Counted from the stretch's first letter, positions 16,866-27,553 are shown. The stretch: 64,000 nt of DNA from Acidobacteriota bacterium (GCA_023436495.1 JAEZIT010000040.1:1-64000), one strand, 5' to 3'. Notes: generated by a model from the letters alone, not told the origin. Made by a program: numbers and translations.

Positions 16866-17564
16866 ATGAAAAAGAGATCAATGTTCGGTCTTTTGGGAGG
16901 CGTGATGGCGGCAGGTGCCGCCGTCATGGCCTATGAAAAATATCTTCGCCCGTGGCACTTAAGATGGGGAGCGACGGACGAGGAAACTGCTGAACCGTTA
17001 CCCGGCGATGAGGTGCGGCCCGATGCCGGAGTACAGATCACCCACGCGGTCACGATCGACGCACCGCCGGACGAGGTTTGGAAATGGCTTGTCCAGATAG
17101 GACAGGGACGAGGCGGCTTTTTTAGCTATGACTGGCTGGAAAATTCGATCGGGTTGGATATACATACTTCGGAGGAGATCGTTCCGGAGCTTCAGGACCT
17201 TAAGGTCGGTGATTTCGTGCGCGGCGCGCACCCGGGATGGCTCGGCGGACGCTTCGACGACAAAGCAGGCTGGCATGTCGTGCGGCTTGACCCGGCAGGC
17301 GCGTTAGTGCTGCAGGACTCGATCGAAGCGGGGACCTGGTCATTCATTCTTCGCCCTGTTAACGAACACGGCACGCGCTTTATTATCCGCGCACGCGGCC
17401 CGAAACCCGAGACCGTCGGGATGAAGGCGTTTCATCGCGGAATAATGGAACCGGCACATTTTATAATGGAACGGAAGATGATGCTGCGGCTGAAGGAACT
17501 CGCCGAGCGAAGTTATCGCGAGAGGCGGGCTCCGGTCGAGATACCGGCGATCGTCGCGGCCTAG
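16866..17564 (+). CDS. SRPBCC-family protein with N-terminal membrane anchor
   Basis: A 232-residue protein. Residues 6-22 form a hydrophobic anchor; from residue 55 on the sequence follows the SRPBCC/START-like helix-grip fold, with [35 protein letters not shown], typical of a widespread group of small ligand-binding proteins of unknown substrate. GGAGG precedes the ATG. It closes the run from 13853 and its last 4 bases overlap the converging hybrid kinase gene. Confidence 0.82.
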   Translation: MKKRSMFGLLGGVMAAGAAVMAYEKYLRPWHLRWGATDEETAEPLPGDEVRPDAGVQITHAVTIDAPPDEVWKWLVQIGQGRGGFFSYDWLENSIGLDIHTSEEIVPELQDLKVGDFVRGAHPGWLGGRFDDKAGWHVVRLDPAGALVLQDSIEAGTWSFILRPVNEHGTRFIIRARGPKPETVGMKAFHRGIMEPAHFIMERKMMLRLKELAERSYRERRAPVEIPAIVAA

Positions 17565-19492
17565 TTCGAATCTTTTAGAACGGCGGCAAGTGTATTCAGC
17601 AGCGCTTCGGCGGTGAACGGTTTCGCAAGGTTAGAATTTGCACCCAGTTCCCGAAGTTCGGCGTTCTGATCAGCATTCATAAGGCCGCTCATGGCTATAA
17701 GCTTTAGTTCGGGCGAAGCCTGACGCAGCTTTCGGATCAGCGTCGTCCCGTCCATCTTCGGCATGGCCAGGTCGGTAAGCACGGCCGCGACTTCACCGCC
17801 GCGGCTGCTGTAAACCGCCATTGCTTCTTTGCCGTTGGGCGCGGTCACGACTGTGTAGCCGAATCGTTCGAGCGTTGCCCGGGCCGCCTCGCGAATGTTC
17901 TCTTCGTCGTCGACGACGAGAACGAGTTCGCCGCTGCCGTGCGGGATCGCGGCCGCAGCAGTGCTTTCGACGCCCTCAGCCTCTTCGCCGGCATTAGCAG
18001 GAAAGTAAACCGAGAACCGGGTGCCGCGGCCGGGCTCGCTGTAAACATTGATCAGCCCGCCGTGACCCTTAATGATCGTCAGCGACGTAGCAAGGCCGAG
18101 GCCCGTGCCTTTGCCTATCTCCTTTGTCGTGAAGAACGGATCGAATATCCGGTCCCGTGTCTTTTTCGACATTCCGATGCCGGTATCGCTGATATTGATC
18201 AGAATATAGCGGCCGGGCTCGGCGTCGATGTTCAGCCGCGCATAATTTTCATCGATCGTTACATTTGAAGCGGTGATCGACAGCGTGCCGCCGTCAGGCA
18301 TAGCGTCGCGGGCGTTGATACAGATATTCATCAGCACCTGATGCACCTGCGTCGGGTCCGCCGCTACGACCTCCAGATCCGGTTCGATATTGTAGGTGAC
18401 GTTGATCGACTTCGGGAGTGTCTCCTTAAGCACGGAGATCAGGTCCTTCAGGATATGTTTTAACTGAACGGATACACGCTCACCCTTCATTCCGCGGGCA
18501 AACGTAAGGACCTGTTTGATAAGGTCGCTGCCGCGTTCGGCATTTTCCTGTATCAGAGACAGCCAACGGCGCGCGGACGGATCGGGGTTCTCCAGCCGAA
18601 GCATATCGGCGGCGATCATTATCGGCGACAGTATGTTGTTAAGGTCATGGGCTATGCCGCCGGCGAGGGTGCCGATCGATTCGAGGCGCTGCGCGCGGAG
18701 CAGGTGTTCCTCAACACGTTTCTGCTCGGTCACGTCCGTATTTGTGATAAGGATGTAATCGGGCTGGCCCTGTTCGTTTCTGACAAGCGTCCACCGCGTT
18801 TCGACAATAAGGCTCGCGCCTTCTTTTGTTACCTGCCGGACCTCCGATTTCCATTCGTCGCGTTCGCGGAATGCGGCATCCGCTTCTTCGATCTGGCTCG
18901 TGTCGCCGTTGCACAGCACGTCGCAGATATTTCTGCCAAGCACGTCCTGCAGCTTCCAGCCGTAGACGCGTTCGGCGCCCTTGTTCCAATACAGGATCTG
19001 GTGTTTCAGGTCGCAGACAAAGATCGCGTCCTGTGCCTTGTCGAGCAGCGACGCCTGCTGCCGGATACGCTCTTCGCCGAGTTTTCGTTCGGTGATCTCA
19101 TACCGGATGGCGATATACTGGAACGGTTTGCCTTCGTCGTCCAGAAAGGGAACGATCGTCGTATCGACCCAATAGATCGAGCCGTCTTTTGCGCGATTGC
19201 GGAGTTCGCCGCGCCAGACCTGCCCCTTGGCGATCGTCGTCCAAATACTGCGTATGAAGTCTTTTGAATGATATCCCGAATTGATTATTCGGTGGTCCTG
19301 GCCGAGCAGTTCCTCGCGGGTGAATTTAGAGACCTGGCAGAATTTATCGTTGACGTAGGTGATGACGCCGCGCTGGTCCGTGATCGCGACGATAGCCGAT
19401 TCGTCGAGCGCGAATTTGATATCGGAGAGCTCTTTTAGAAGTTCGCGGCTAACGCCGTTGGCGGCGACCAATTGTCTGGCAGCTTCGTTCAC
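17561..19492 (-). CDS. Hybrid sensor histidine kinase (PAS-PAS-HisKA-HATPase-REC)
   Basis: A 643-residue soluble kinase without membrane helices. Order: PAS 1 (about 25-140), PAS 2 (about 145-262), HisKA with the phospho-histidine in [11 protein letters not shown] (His281), HATPase with DTGIGM and GTGLGLA loops, and a C-terminal receiver (about 524-640) with its Asp at 574 in [11 protein letters not shown]. The PAS domains are of the redox/small-ligand type in general appearance, but no cofactor residue can be named. The GTG start at 19492 directly follows the stop of the NtrC-type gene, so the regulator is translated first and the kinase next. It probably phosphorylates that regulator. Confidence 0.93.
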   Translation of the reverse strand: MNEAARQLVAANGVSRELLKELSDIKFALDESAIVAITDQRGVITYVNDKFCQVSKFTREELLGQDHRIINSGYHSKDFIRSIWTTIAKGQVWRGELRNRAKDGSIYWVDTTIVPFLDDEGKPFQYIAIRYEITERKLGEERIRQQASLLDKAQDAIFVCDLKHQILYWNKGAERVYGWKLQDVLGRNICDVLCNGDTSQIEEADAAFRERDEWKSEVRQVTKEGASLIVETRWTLVRNEQGQPDYILITNTDVTEQKRVEEHLLRAQRLESIGTLAGGIAHDLNNILSPIMIAADMLRLENPDPSARRWLSLIQENAERGSDLIKQVLTFARGMKGERVSVQLKHILKDLISVLKETLPKSINVTYNIEPDLEVVAADPTQVHQVLMNICINARDAMPDGGTLSITASNVTIDENYARLNIDAEPGRYILINISDTGIGMSKKTRDRIFDPFFTTKEIGKGTGLGLATSLTIIKGHGGLINVYSEPGRGTRFSVYFPANAGEEAEGVESTAAAAIPHGSGELVLVVDDEENIREAARATLERFGYTVVTAPNGKEAMAVYSSRGGEVAAVLTDLAMPKMDGTTLIRKLRQASPELKLIAMSGLMNADQNAELRELGANSNLAKPFTAEALLNTLAAVLKDSN

Positions 19493-20908
19493 TTATGCTG
19501 TTGCGCTTTCCTCATCTGAATCCAAGTGATGATAATCGCCGGATTTCTTAAGTTTATATCGCAGCTGGTCGCGCGAGATATCGAGAAGCCTTGCGGCTTT
19601 GGTCAGGTTGCCGTTCGTCCGCTCGTAAGCCTGGCGCGCCAATTCGAATTCGACCTGTTCAAGCGGCACGCCGTCGGGCGGCAAAACGATCCCGAACGAA
19701 CCGGAACGCTCGCCTGCCGCGGTCTGGATCAGATCGCCGGGAAGGTGTGCAGACGTGACAACGTCACTGTCCTCCAGGATCGAAGCGCGCTCGATCACGT
19801 TGCGAAGTTCCCGGACGTTTCCGGACCATTCGTAATTCTTGAAGATCCGCGCAACCTCGGGCGAAAGGCCGCTAAGCTGCCGGCTGCGCCGCTTTAGATT
19901 GGCTTTTTCGATGTAATGCTGTGCCAGCAGAAGAATATCGTCGGCGCGGTCGCGGAGCGGCGGGATATCAATTTGTATCACGGATAACCGAAAATAGAGG
20001 TCGAGCCGGAAATTGCCGGCCTCGCTTTCTTTTTTGAGGTCGCGGTTCGAAGCGGCGACAATGCGGGCGTCCAGCGGTATGTCGCGAAGGCCGCCGACGC
20101 GGCGAAACGTTCCTTCTTCCAAAACGCGGAGCAGTTTCGCCTGCAGCCCTAACTCCATTTCACCGATCTCGTCCAGGAAAACGGTCCCGCCGTGAGCCTG
20201 TTCTAGCAGGCCTTCCTTTTTCTGCTTTGCGTCGGTGAACGCGCCTTTCTCATAACCGAACAGTTCCGATTCGATCAGGTTCGCGGGCAGCGCCGCACAG
20301 TTGATTGCGAGGTATGGTCCGTCGGCGCGTTCGGACGCGTAATGCAACGCCCGCGCAAAAAGGTCCTTGCCGGTTCCCGTCTCGCCTTTCAGCAGCACGG
20401 ACGATACGTCGGATTCGGCAACGCGTTTGACAAGGTCGATCGCCTTTTTCATTGCGCTTGATTCGCCGATTATTTGGTCGAAAGTGAAACGGTTCGAGCG
20501 TTCTTTTCGAGAGATCTTTACTTCACGGCGAAGCTGCCGCGTTTCGAGAGCATTTCGCAGGGTGACGCGAAGTTCCTCGAGTTTGACCGGCTTGCCGATA
20601 AAATCATGTGCGCCGCCGCGCAGCGCAGCGACGGAATTGGCAAGGTCCACGCTGCCCGTGATCATGACGACGATTGTGTCCGGGCTGCGCTCTTTGATCT
20701 GTGTCAGCACATCCAGGCCCGAACCATCCGGAAGATCGATATCAAGCAGAACGATCGGCGGTTCTTCGGTTTCGAATGTCGAATTGGCTTCGGCAACGGA
20801 AGCGGCTTCGATCGTCTCGTAATCCCACGAACGAAGAGCTTCGCCCAACGCCATTCGGATAAAGCGGTCATCGTCTACGATCAGGATCTTTGTTTTGTTA
20901 GATGCCAT
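19493..20908 (-). CDS. NtrC-family sigma-54-dependent response regulator
   Basis: A 471-residue activator: receiver (about 6-120, Asp56 in [10 protein letters not shown]), AAA+ domain (about 142-375) with Walker A GETGTGKD (175-182), GAFTDA at 222-227 and the R-fingers region, then a Fis-type helix-turn-helix ([21 protein letters not shown]). The sigma-54 contact loop, usually GAFTGA, reads GAFTDA, as in the second copy at 22.8 kb. It should open sigma-54 promoters when phosphorylated. It is cotranscribed with the hybrid kinase and has a sigma-70-type promoter upstream. Confidence 0.95.
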   Translation of the reverse strand: MASNKTKILIVDDDRFIRMALGEALRSWDYETIEAASVAEANSTFETEEPPIVLLDIDLPDGSGLDVLTQIKERSPDTIVVMITGSVDLANSVAALRGGAHDFIGKPVKLEELRVTLRNALETRQLRREVKISRKERSNRFTFDQIIGESSAMKKAIDLVKRVAESDVSSVLLKGETGTGKDLFARALHYASERADGPYLAINCAALPANLIESELFGYEKGAFTDAKQKKEGLLEQAHGGTVFLDEIGEMELGLQAKLLRVLEEGTFRRVGGLRDIPLDARIVAASNRDLKKESEAGNFRLDLYFRLSVIQIDIPPLRDRADDILLLAQHYIEKANLKRRSRQLSGLSPEVARIFKNYEWSGNVRELRNVIERASILEDSDVVTSAHLPGDLIQTAAGERSGSFGIVLPPDGVPLEQVEFELARQAYERTNGNLTKAARLLDISRDQLRYKLKKSGDYHHLDSDEESATA

Positions 20909-20922
20909 TGCGATTTGGATCT

Positions 20923-21020
20923 GGGTAAATTTACGTACGGCGTTTATATTATATATCGATGCGGTTTAAATACAACGAAACCGGGCAACTAGTGCGGAAA
21001 AATTCGCAGTAAAATTTACG
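20923..21020. promoter_or_regulatory. Candidate activator sites before the tandem USP gene
   Basis: Three elements of the shared motif lie between the divergent regulator and USP genes: GGGTAAATTTACG (20923-20935), GCGGAAAAATTCGC (20994-21007) and GTAAAATTTACG (21009-21020). They lie about 30-130 bases before the -24 element at 21051. The first also lies in the leader of the regulator gene, so autoregulation is possible. Confidence 0.4.
20948..20975 (-). promoter_or_regulatory. Sigma-70-type promoter of the regulator-kinase pair
   Basis: On the minus strand TTGTAT (20975-20970) and TATAAT (20953-20948) are 16 bp apart. The start would be about 35 bases before the regulator ATG at 20908. The -10 box is perfect. 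Confidence 0.5.
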
Positions 21021-21049
21021 TTGAGCTGCTAAACTGTTGATCCTGAATA

Positions 21050-21066
21050 ATGGCACATCCGTTGCA
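21050..21066 (+). promoter_or_regulatory. Sigma-54-type promoter of the tandem USP gene
   Basis: TGGCAC at 21051-21056, five bases, TTGCA at 21062-21066: a full match to the -24/-12 consensus with GG and GC 10 bp apart. The -12 GC ends 35 bases before the ATG at 21100. This is the best example in the window. Confidence 0.72.
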
Positions 21067-21099
21067 GATTTAGTACTTTGGCAGTTTAAGATAAACGAT

Positions 21100-22044
21100 A
21101 TGAGACTTTTATTTGCATACGACGGTTCCAATTTTTCCGAAGCGGCGCTCGATGATATCGCCAAGGCAGGCCTTCCCGCGAACGGCGAGGCAATAGTAGT
21201 GTCGGTTTCCGAGATATGGCTTCCGCCGGCAGATGGCGATAACGGCAGCGAAACCGATCCTTATATCGAAGCGATCGTAAGAAAGCACAGGGAGCGCGGC
21301 GAGCGGTCGCTTTCCGAGGCGGCTGCGTATTCACGACACGCCGCCGGACGGCTGAAAACTGTTCTGCCCAACTGGAATGTGGCGGACGAAGCGACATACG
21401 GCTCGCCCGCATGGGAGATCATTAAAGCGAGTGAGCGATTTGCTGCGGACCTGATCGTCGTCGGTTCACACGGCCATTCGGCGGTGGGGCGGTTATTTCT
21501 GGGCAGTATTTCGCAGAAGGTGCTGACGGAGGCTAAATGTTCGGTCCGCGTCGCCCGCGGCCGCGTTGAGGTCGAGCCGGCACCCATCCGTATCGCAATA
21601 GGCTTTGACGGGTCCGGTGGCGCGCAAGCGGCCGTCGAGGCCGTCGCCGACCGAAACTGGCCCGAAAATACTGAGGTCAGATTGATCGCGGCGTCAGATT
21701 CCCCGGCACCGACGGCGATCGGCAGGTTCCTTCCGCCCGTCGCCGGCTGGACGCACGAAGAAGCAAAAGCCGAACAGGAGATGATCGAAAAGCTCTGTGA
21801 GCCCGCGCTGGCGCGGCTTCGCGACAAAGGCTTGACGGCGACCGCATCGATCGTTGAAGGCAATCCAAAACATGTGATAACCCGGGAAGCGGAAAATTGG
21901 CACGCCGATTCGATCTTTGTCGGGGCAAACGCTTACGGCAGCCGCGTCGAACGGTTCGTGCTTGGCAGTACATCGGCGGCGATCGCGGCGCGTGCCCATT
22001 GTTCGGTCGAGGTTGTTCGGCGTAAGACATCCGCCATACATTAA
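21100..22044 (+). CDS. Universal stress protein with two UspA domains
   Basis: A 314-residue tandem USP. Domain 1 begins MRLLFAYDGSNFSEAAL and ends with VVGSHGHSAVGRLFLGSISQKV; domain 2 begins RIAIGFDGSGGAQAAV and ends with FVGANAYGSRVERFVLGSTSAAIA. Domain 1 keeps the full G-x2-G-x9-G-S ATP loop, domain 2 a modified one. ATG at 21100 gives a direct family start; the open frame reaches back to 21037 but would add 21 unrelated residues across the sigma-54 promoter. It stands between the two regulator loci. Confidence 0.92.
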   Translation: MRLLFAYDGSNFSEAALDDIAKAGLPANGEAIVVSVSEIWLPPADGDNGSETDPYIEAIVRKHRERGERSLSEAAAYSRHAAGRLKTVLPNWNVADEATYGSPAWEIIKASERFAADLIVVGSHGHSAVGRLFLGSISQKVLTEAKCSVRVARGRVEVEPAPIRIAIGFDGSGGAQAAVEAVADRNWPENTEVRLIAASDSPAPTAIGRFLPPVAGWTHEEAKAEQEMIEKLCEPALARLRDKGLTATASIVEGNPKHVITREAENWHADSIFVGANAYGSRVERFVLGSTSAAIAARAHCSVEVVRRKTSAIH

Positions 22045-22156
22045 GATTTGATATAATGTCTGATAGCTAGCAGATAACCGCCGGCATATTAAGTGCTCGC
22101 GGTTATCGCATTTGCCGGGGCCAAGGCAATCCTAAAGCATCGAATAGATCAAATTT

Positions 22157-22456
22157 ATGCCAAGAGAACTTGAACGCATCCCCTTCCTGACCGAGATCAC
22201 TCTGGAATGGGCATCAGGCCGTCGTGAAGCGCGCATCAGCGACCTAAGTATGGGCGGCTGCTATATCGATACGATCGCCTCAATACCTGAAGGCGAAAAG
22301 GTCAGCTTTGAGATCAGTACGGCTGACGGACGCGAAATGCCTTTTTCGGGCACAGTCGCCTATGTGCTTGACGGATTCGGCTTCGGCGTAAAATTCGATG
22401 ATCTGAACGAAAGCCAGCGCGAATTTCTCAACGGCGTGATCGCCGCGAAACAATGA
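22157..22456 (+). CDS. PilZ-domain protein
   Basis: A 99-residue single-domain PilZ protein. The second c-di-GMP-binding motif is DLSMGGCYIDT (residues 32-42), matching D/NxSxxG; the first, normally RxxxR, is only partly kept (RRE at 24-26 region, PRELERIPF at the start). The strand pattern after it (VSFEIS, GTVAYVLDGFGFGVKF) is typical. It may sense c-di-GMP or be a degenerate adaptor. A weak GG-N10-GC element (22083-22096) lies 60 bases upstream. Confidence 0.85.
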   Translation: MPRELERIPFLTEITLEWASGRREARISDLSMGGCYIDTIASIPEGEKVSFEISTADGREMPFSGTVAYVLDGFGFGVKFDDLNESQREFLNGVIAAKQ

Positions 22457-22832
22457 TGCGTATTGCGTGAAATTACCCGTGCGGCCTCGACGAACGTCCG
22501 TAACCCTGCGGCGCAGCGAGCAAACGTCCGAACCGCCAGCGGCAGGCAGGGTGAGTTTACTCAGGAATTCGTCTTTACGCCGACCATGTGCTCACTAAGC
22601 CTCCCGACTCGCTAAATATACTTACCGTAATAACTTGCCTTCCCGATAGACATCTAAGGCCAGCCTTCGGCTCTGCGGTGCTTCCATCCATCTAATCGCC
22701 GAATCCCCTTTTTTTCGACTATTGTGGAAAAAAAGCATTTACTTTTGGCGCAATCCGGGTAATATTACGCAATACAAATAATTGCGCACGTCTCACCCTT
22801 TAGACGGCCTTATTTATAAACCTCAATTAGTT
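22457..22832. other. Intergenic region upstream of the second NtrC-type gene
   Basis: 376 bases without a supported gene. It holds two copies of the shared island motif: GCGTGAAATTACCCG at 22465-22479 (the reverse orientation) and CCGGGTAATATTACGC at 22755-22770. The second is about 63 bases before the ATG at 22833. The middle part is GC-rich with no tRNA-like structure. A TTG start at 22782 would extend the regulator by 17 residues but is not needed. No clear promoter was found. Confidence 0.5.
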
Positions 22833-24248
22833 ATGTTGGAAAAAATCCTCATTGTCGATGACGAGCAGCTCATTCGCTGGTCGCTTGGCGAAGCGGTTCG
22901 TAGCTGGGGGTATTCCCCAATCGAAGCCGAAAGCGTAAGGACTGCTATAGCAGCATTCGAGGCTGAGACGCCGATCGTCACCCTTCTCGATATAAATCTG
23001 CCGGACGGATCCGGACTGGACCTGCTGCGGCAGATAAGACGTAAACAGCCGGATGCGATCGTGATCATGATCACGGCGAACGTCTTGGCGGACGATACCA
23101 TTTCCGCTCTGCGTGCGGGTGCCTACGATTTTATCAGCAAGCCGATCAACCTCGATGAAATGAGCGTCGCGATCAATAACGGCATCGAAGCACGCGAACT
23201 CCGACGCGAGGTCAAACAGATGCGGCGCGCTCAATCGAGCGAATTCAGCTTTTCACAAATAGTAGGTAATTCTCCGGCTATCAAGGAAACGATCGCACTT
23301 GCGCGAAAAGTAGCGGCGAGCGAGGTCACAAGCGTTCTTTTGCAGGGCGAAAGCGGTACGGGCAAGGACCTGATAGCGCGTGCGATACACTATGCGTCCA
23401 CGCGTCGTTCGAGCCGGCCGTTCATCGCGATAAACTGCGCCGCGATCCCGGCCACGCTCCTAGAATCCGAGCTGTTCGGCTATGAGAAAGGTGCCTTTAC
23501 GGATGCAAAACAGAAAAAGGAGGGGCTTTTCGAACAGGCGGAAGGCGGTTCCCTATTTTTGGACGAGATAGGCGAACTCGAGCTTGGGCTCCAGGCGAAA
23601 CTGCTCCGCGTTCTAGAAGAGGGGACGTTTCGGCGCGTTGGCGGCCTTCGTGATATCCCGCTCGACGTTCGCGTAATTGCGGCATCGAACCGAAATCTTC
23701 GCTCGGAAAGCGACGACGGACGGTTCAGGCTGGATCTTTACTACAGGCTCTCGGTCATACAGATCGATATACCGCCCCTTCGTTCGCGAGGCGAAGACGT
23801 TTTGTTGTTGGCGGAACACTTTATCAAGAATTCATTGACGCGTGCGGCCGGGAAGGTCGGCGGAGCCCTTTCGCCGGAAGCCGCAAAGGCTTTCCTTAGA
23901 TACGGTTGGAAGGGCAATGTGCGTGAGCTTAAAAACGCCGTTGAGCGTGCCTTGATCCTCGAGGATGGCGAGATGATAACTACCAAATATCTGCCTCGCG
24001 AAGTTACGGCTGCCGCCGGTTTGGCCGCGGGCGACGGCACACATTCGAATTACGATTTTTATTTGCCGCCCGAGGGGATACGGCTCGATGAATTCGAACG
24101 CTCGTTGATCCTGCAGGCGCTCGAACGAAGCGGCGGCAATGTAACGCGTGCCGGCGAACTGCTGCATATTTCACGTGACAGAATGCGGTACGCCTTGAAA
24201 AAGGAACGCTCCGGGCATAGCAAATACCTCATCGACGACGAAACTTGA
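22833..24248 (+). CDS. NtrC-family sigma-54-dependent response regulator (second copy)
   Basis: A 471-residue activator, the same length as that at 19.5 kb and clearly its paralogue along the whole length. Receiver with [12 protein letters not shown]+ domain with Walker [15 protein letters not shown] in place of [36 protein letters not shown], and a Fis-type HTH ([22 protein letters not shown]). The ATG at 22833 matches the paralogue's start. It precedes the multi-PAS kinase by 56 bases, so the pair is probably an operon. Shared motifs upstream suggest autoregulation or cross-talk. Confidence 0.95.
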   Translation: MLEKILIVDDEQLIRWSLGEAVRSWGYSPIEAESVRTAIAAFEAETPIVTLLDINLPDGSGLDLLRQIRRKQPDAIVIMITANVLADDTISALRAGAYDFISKPINLDEMSVAINNGIEARELRREVKQMRRAQSSEFSFSQIVGNSPAIKETIALARKVAASEVTSVLLQGESGTGKDLIARAIHYASTRRSSRPFIAINCAAIPATLLESELFGYEKGAFTDAKQKKEGLFEQAEGGSLFLDEIGELELGLQAKLLRVLEEGTFRRVGGLRDIPLDVRVIAASNRNLRSESDDGRFRLDLYYRLSVIQIDIPPLRSRGEDVLLLAEHFIKNSLTRAAGKVGGALSPEAAKAFLRYGWKGNVRELKNAVERALILEDGEMITTKYLPREVTAAAGLAAGDGTHSNYDFYLPPEGIRLDEFERSLILQALERSGGNVTRAGELLHISRDRMRYALKKERSGHSKYLIDDET

Positions 24249-24304
24249 TCTAAGACAAGCGATTGTTATTCTGCAGTTTAGTTAGCGACCGTGACAAGAC
24301 AGCC

Positions 24305-27300
24305 ATGGACCGACAACCTCTAATATCCTTACAAACCGAGGTGCAGGCCGCGGGGCCGGCACCGGAAAAGGCCTCACCGGGCGGTCAATTCACTTCAGAA
24401 CAAGGTGCGGCTGCGAGCGAGGATGTCCTGCGCGCCCTCGCGCTTGGCGAACCGTTGGAAGACATCCTGAAGCTTGCTGCCGGGCGGATCCGATCGGCAA
24501 TTCCCGGCTCGATCTGCTCGGTACTGCTTGTGTCGGACGATGGAGAAAGTTTCCTGGCGGGATGGCTCGACGAACTTCCGGAGGCGTACAACTCGGAAGT
24601 ACTGCGTCTCAAGATAGGCGATGGGATCGGCGGCTGCGGCACTGCCGCCTATAGGCGGGAAACGGTCATCAGCTCCGACGTTGCCACGGACCCGAATTGG
24701 GCGAATCACCACGAATTGGCGAGTCGCCACGGCCTTGCTGCGTGCTGGTCAGAGCCCATCCTGTCGACGCGCGGTGCGGTCCTTGGCACATTCGCCATCT
24801 ATTTTCGATCGCCGCGTTCGCCCGAAACCGGCGAGCTCGCATTGCTGAAGTCGGCGTCGTACGCAGCCGGGCTCGCTATCGAACGATTGAAAAACGAACA
24901 GCGTTCGCACGAATCGGATATCCACTTCGAAATGGCGATGACGATCGCAGGGATGTTCGGGTGGGAGACCGATCTCCGTGCCGGCACGATCAAATGGTCT
25001 CAAAACACTGCCCAGATCCTGGGTTGTTCGCCGGAGGAGCTTTCCAACGATTCGGACGACGCGCTCTTTTTCGTCGACGAAGATGACCGCGCACGCGTTT
25101 GGGACGATTATGTACGAGCTGCAGCCCGGCAGGACGATCGATATATCGTCGAATTTAAGGGTGTTCCGGATAGCGACGGACCGACCTTCTGGGAGGCCCA
25201 TGGTTTGATCGTTCGCGAACATGGACAGGCCGTCAAGGTCATCGGCGTGACGCAGAATATTACAGAGAGAAAGCGGGCCGAGATCACTTCGCAGCGGTGG
25301 CAGAATTTATTCCAACGGGCGGACTTCGGTCTCGCGTTCGTTGACGCAAGGTCAGGAACATTTATCGAAGCAAACCCGTCATACGCGAAACAGCACGGTT
25401 ATTCCGCGGACGAATTGAAGGGCAAGCCGATACAGATGATGTTCCCGCCGGAAGACCTCGAGAGGATCGACCGTGAGTTACGGCGCATCGACCAAGAAGG
25501 ATATGGTTCGGTCGAGTTGTTCGAAATACGGCGCGACGGAACGCGGTTTCCCGCCATCGGGGAAGTGACGGTGATCAAGGACAGCCACGGCGAACCGATC
25601 ACCCGGATCGTTTATGTACTGGATATTTCGGAAAGAAAGCGCGCCGAGGAGAACCTTCGGTTATCCGAAGAACGATTTCGCGGCATCTTCGGGCAGACGG
25701 TCGTCGGTATTGCTCAGACCGATCTTCAAATGCGCTTTATCATGGTCAATGACCGGTATTGTGAGATCACCGGCTTCAATCGTGAAGAGCTGCTGGAAAT
25801 AAGCCTGACCGACCTGACCCATCCGGAAGACACATTTTTCGCGGTACGTTCGTTCGACGACATGCTTCTTACCGGAAAGCCGTTTCAGCAAGTAAAACGC
25901 TATCTGAAAAAAGACGGCACCGTTGCATGGATCGACAACAGTATATCGCTGGTCCGCGGACCGGACGGGCAGCCGGCAAGCTGCGTTTCCGTCGTTATCG
26001 ATATTACCAACCGCATAAATGCCGAGCGCGAAAGGCACCTGTGGGCAGACGCGTTCGAGAACTGCGCCCACGGCATCGCGATCATTGAACCGGTCGACGA
26101 TCGGATCACCGCCTGTAACCCGGCATTTCTTCAGATGATGCGTTGTTCGATGGATGAACTTCGCGGGCAGCCGCTGCAATCAATATACAGCCACGAATAT
26201 AGAGGTTATGTTCAGAAGTGCTTGACGGAAGCAGATCAGGCAGGCCAGGTGCGGTACGAGGCACGTATACGCCGCAGAGAAGGCAAGTCGTTTCCCGCGC
26301 AAATGGATATCGTCTCGGTTCGGGGCGATGACGGCGCGCTCAATTATCGTGTGAACACGATGCAGGACGTCACATGGCGCAAGCAGATAGAAGACGACAT
26401 CCTGGAGAAGAACGAGCTGTTGGAACAGACCTATGACGCCATTTTTATTTGGAGTCCGGACGACGGCGTCATCCTCTGGAACAAGAATGCGACAAGGCTT
26501 TACGGATTTACGTCTGAGGAGGCGATCGGGGTCGATCCGTACGACCTGCTTGGCACAGTTCATCCGGACCCGAGCGCCGATTTTCGCTCGGAACTGACAA
26601 CAAAGAAGCGTTGGGAGGGCGAATTGATCCATACAGCCAAGAACGGCAGTGAGATCATCGTAGAGAGCCGCCTTTCCGTGCTGCGCCAATACAAAGGGAA
26701 AACGATCGTAATGGAAACCTGTCGCGACATTACGGATCGCAAACGCATGGAAGTAGAGCTGGCGAGAATAACGCAGCTTCGTTTGCTGGGCGAGGTTGCG
26801 ATGGGCATTGCACACGAGATCAAGAATCCGCTCGCCGGTATCAAAGGGGTGATGGACATTTTGATCCAGCGGCGCGGTCCGGAAAACCCGGAACGGCAGG
26901 TCATGGAAGACGTTTGCCGCGAGATCGAACGAATAGATTTTACCGTCCGGGAATTGCTGAATCATGCACAGGTCCGACCGATAACCTTTGAAATGGCTTC
27001 ACTTATCGAAACCGTTCACCGTGCGGTGCGGTTCGCGCATCATCAATCGTTTGCGAGAAAAGCGGGCCGGCCGCCGATATCGGTCGATCTGTTGGACGAT
27101 CCGCTGATCGTTCCGCATGATACCTCGCGGATCGAGGACGCTCTGATGAATCTGATCCTAAACGCACAGCAGGCTATTTCGGTTGGCACAGGTATGATCG
27201 AAGTACGCGTCTTTACTGACTGCGGCGAAGCAGTTATCGAGGTATCCGATAATGGCTGCGGAATACCAGAAGATAATCTTCGACGGATCTTCACGCCGTT

Positions 27301-27451
27301 TTTCACGACGCGTGATGATGGGACCGGGCTCGGGCTTCCTGCCGTCCAACGCGTGGTCCGAGCGCACGGCGGCACGTGTGAGGTCAGTTCAAAGGTCGGC
27401 GAGGGTTCCCTCTTCCGTCTTCGGCTGCCGATCGAAGCGAGAATTCACTGA
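24305..27451 (+). CDS. Large GAF-multi-PAS sensor histidine kinase
   Basis: A 1048-residue cytoplasmic kinase. Order: short linker, GAF domain (about 45-195, with ACWSEPILS), then five PAS/PAC repeats to about residue 815, each ending in an E/D-x-T/S-E-R-K-R-A-like linker, then HisKA with the phospho-histidine in GIAHEIKNPLAGI (near 837) and a HATPase with DNGCGI and GTGLGLP. There is no receiver domain. Many stacked PAS domains imply several inputs, perhaps redox or gas; no ligand-binding residue is evident. ATG at 24305 is preferred to an upstream frame that starts at 24263. Partner is likely the regulator just upstream. Confidence 0.93.
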   Translation: MDRQPLISLQTEVQAAGPAPEKASPGGQFTSEQGAAASEDVLRALALGEPLEDILKLAAGRIRSAIPGSICSVLLVSDDGESFLAGWLDELPEAYNSEVLRLKIGDGIGGCGTAAYRRETVISSDVATDPNWANHHELASRHGLAACWSEPILSTRGAVLGTFAIYFRSPRSPETGELALLKSASYAAGLAIERLKNEQRSHESDIHFEMAMTIAGMFGWETDLRAGTIKWSQNTAQILGCSPEELSNDSDDALFFVDEDDRARVWDDYVRAAARQDDRYIVEFKGVPDSDGPTFWEAHGLIVREHGQAVKVIGVTQNITERKRAEITSQRWQNLFQRADFGLAFVDARSGTFIEANPSYAKQHGYSADELKGKPIQMMFPPEDLERIDRELRRIDQEGYGSVELFEIRRDGTRFPAIGEVTVIKDSHGEPITRIVYVLDISERKRAEENLRLSEERFRGIFGQTVVGIAQTDLQMRFIMVNDRYCEITGFNREELLEISLTDLTHPEDTFFAVRSFDDMLLTGKPFQQVKRYLKKDGTVAWIDNSISLVRGPDGQPASCVSVVIDITNRINAERERHLWADAFENCAHGIAIIEPVDDRITACNPAFLQMMRCSMDELRGQPLQSIYSHEYRGYVQKCLTEADQAGQVRYEARIRRREGKSFPAQMDIVSVRGDDGALNYRVNTMQDVTWRKQIEDDILEKNELLEQTYDAIFIWSPDDGVILWNKNATRLYGFTSEEAIGVDPYDLLGTVHPDPSADFRSELTTKKRWEGELIHTAKNGSEIIVESRLSVLRQYKGKTIVMETCRDITDRKRMEVELARITQLRLLGEVAMGIAHEIKNPLAGIKGVMDILIQRRGPENPERQVMEDVCREIERIDFTVRELLNHAQVRPITFEMASLIETVHRAVRFAHHQSFARKAGRPPISVDLLDDPLIVPHDTSRIEDALMNLILNAQQAISVGTGMIEVRVFTDCGEAVIEVSDNGCGIPEDNLRRIFTPFFTTRDDGTGLGLPAVQRVVRAHGGTCEVSSKVGEGSLFRLRLPIEARIH

Positions 27452-27454
27452 GTG

Positions 27455-27494
27455 CCGGGTAAATTTGCTCACCTAGAATGCGAATTTTTACCCG
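27455..27494. promoter_or_regulatory. Candidate activator sites before the USP-TssBC operon
   Basis: CCGGGTAAATTTGC (27455-27468) and, in reverse, GCGAATTTTTACCCG (27480-27494) face each other 11 bases apart, 60-100 bases before the -24 element at 27555. Together they form an inverted pair, as expected of an enhancer bound by an activator dimer pair. A further inverted repeat (GAAACGGTTC-CCCA-AACCGTTTC) follows at about 27495-27518. Confidence 0.42.
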
Positions 27495-27553
27495 AAACGG
27501 TTCCCCAAACCGTTTCGACCGCGGTATATGCAGCGTGGATCCACCCTCCGGGA

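Noticed and set aside
22082..22097. CGGCATATTAAGTGCT as a sigma-54 promoter of the PilZ gene
   Set aside because: GG and GC are 10 bp apart, but the -12 box reads AGTGC rather than TTGC; not listed as a feature.
22457..22832. Possible tRNA or small RNA gene in the GC-rich gap
   Set aside because: No T-loop GTTCGA pattern with matching acceptor stem and no promoter-terminator pair was found.
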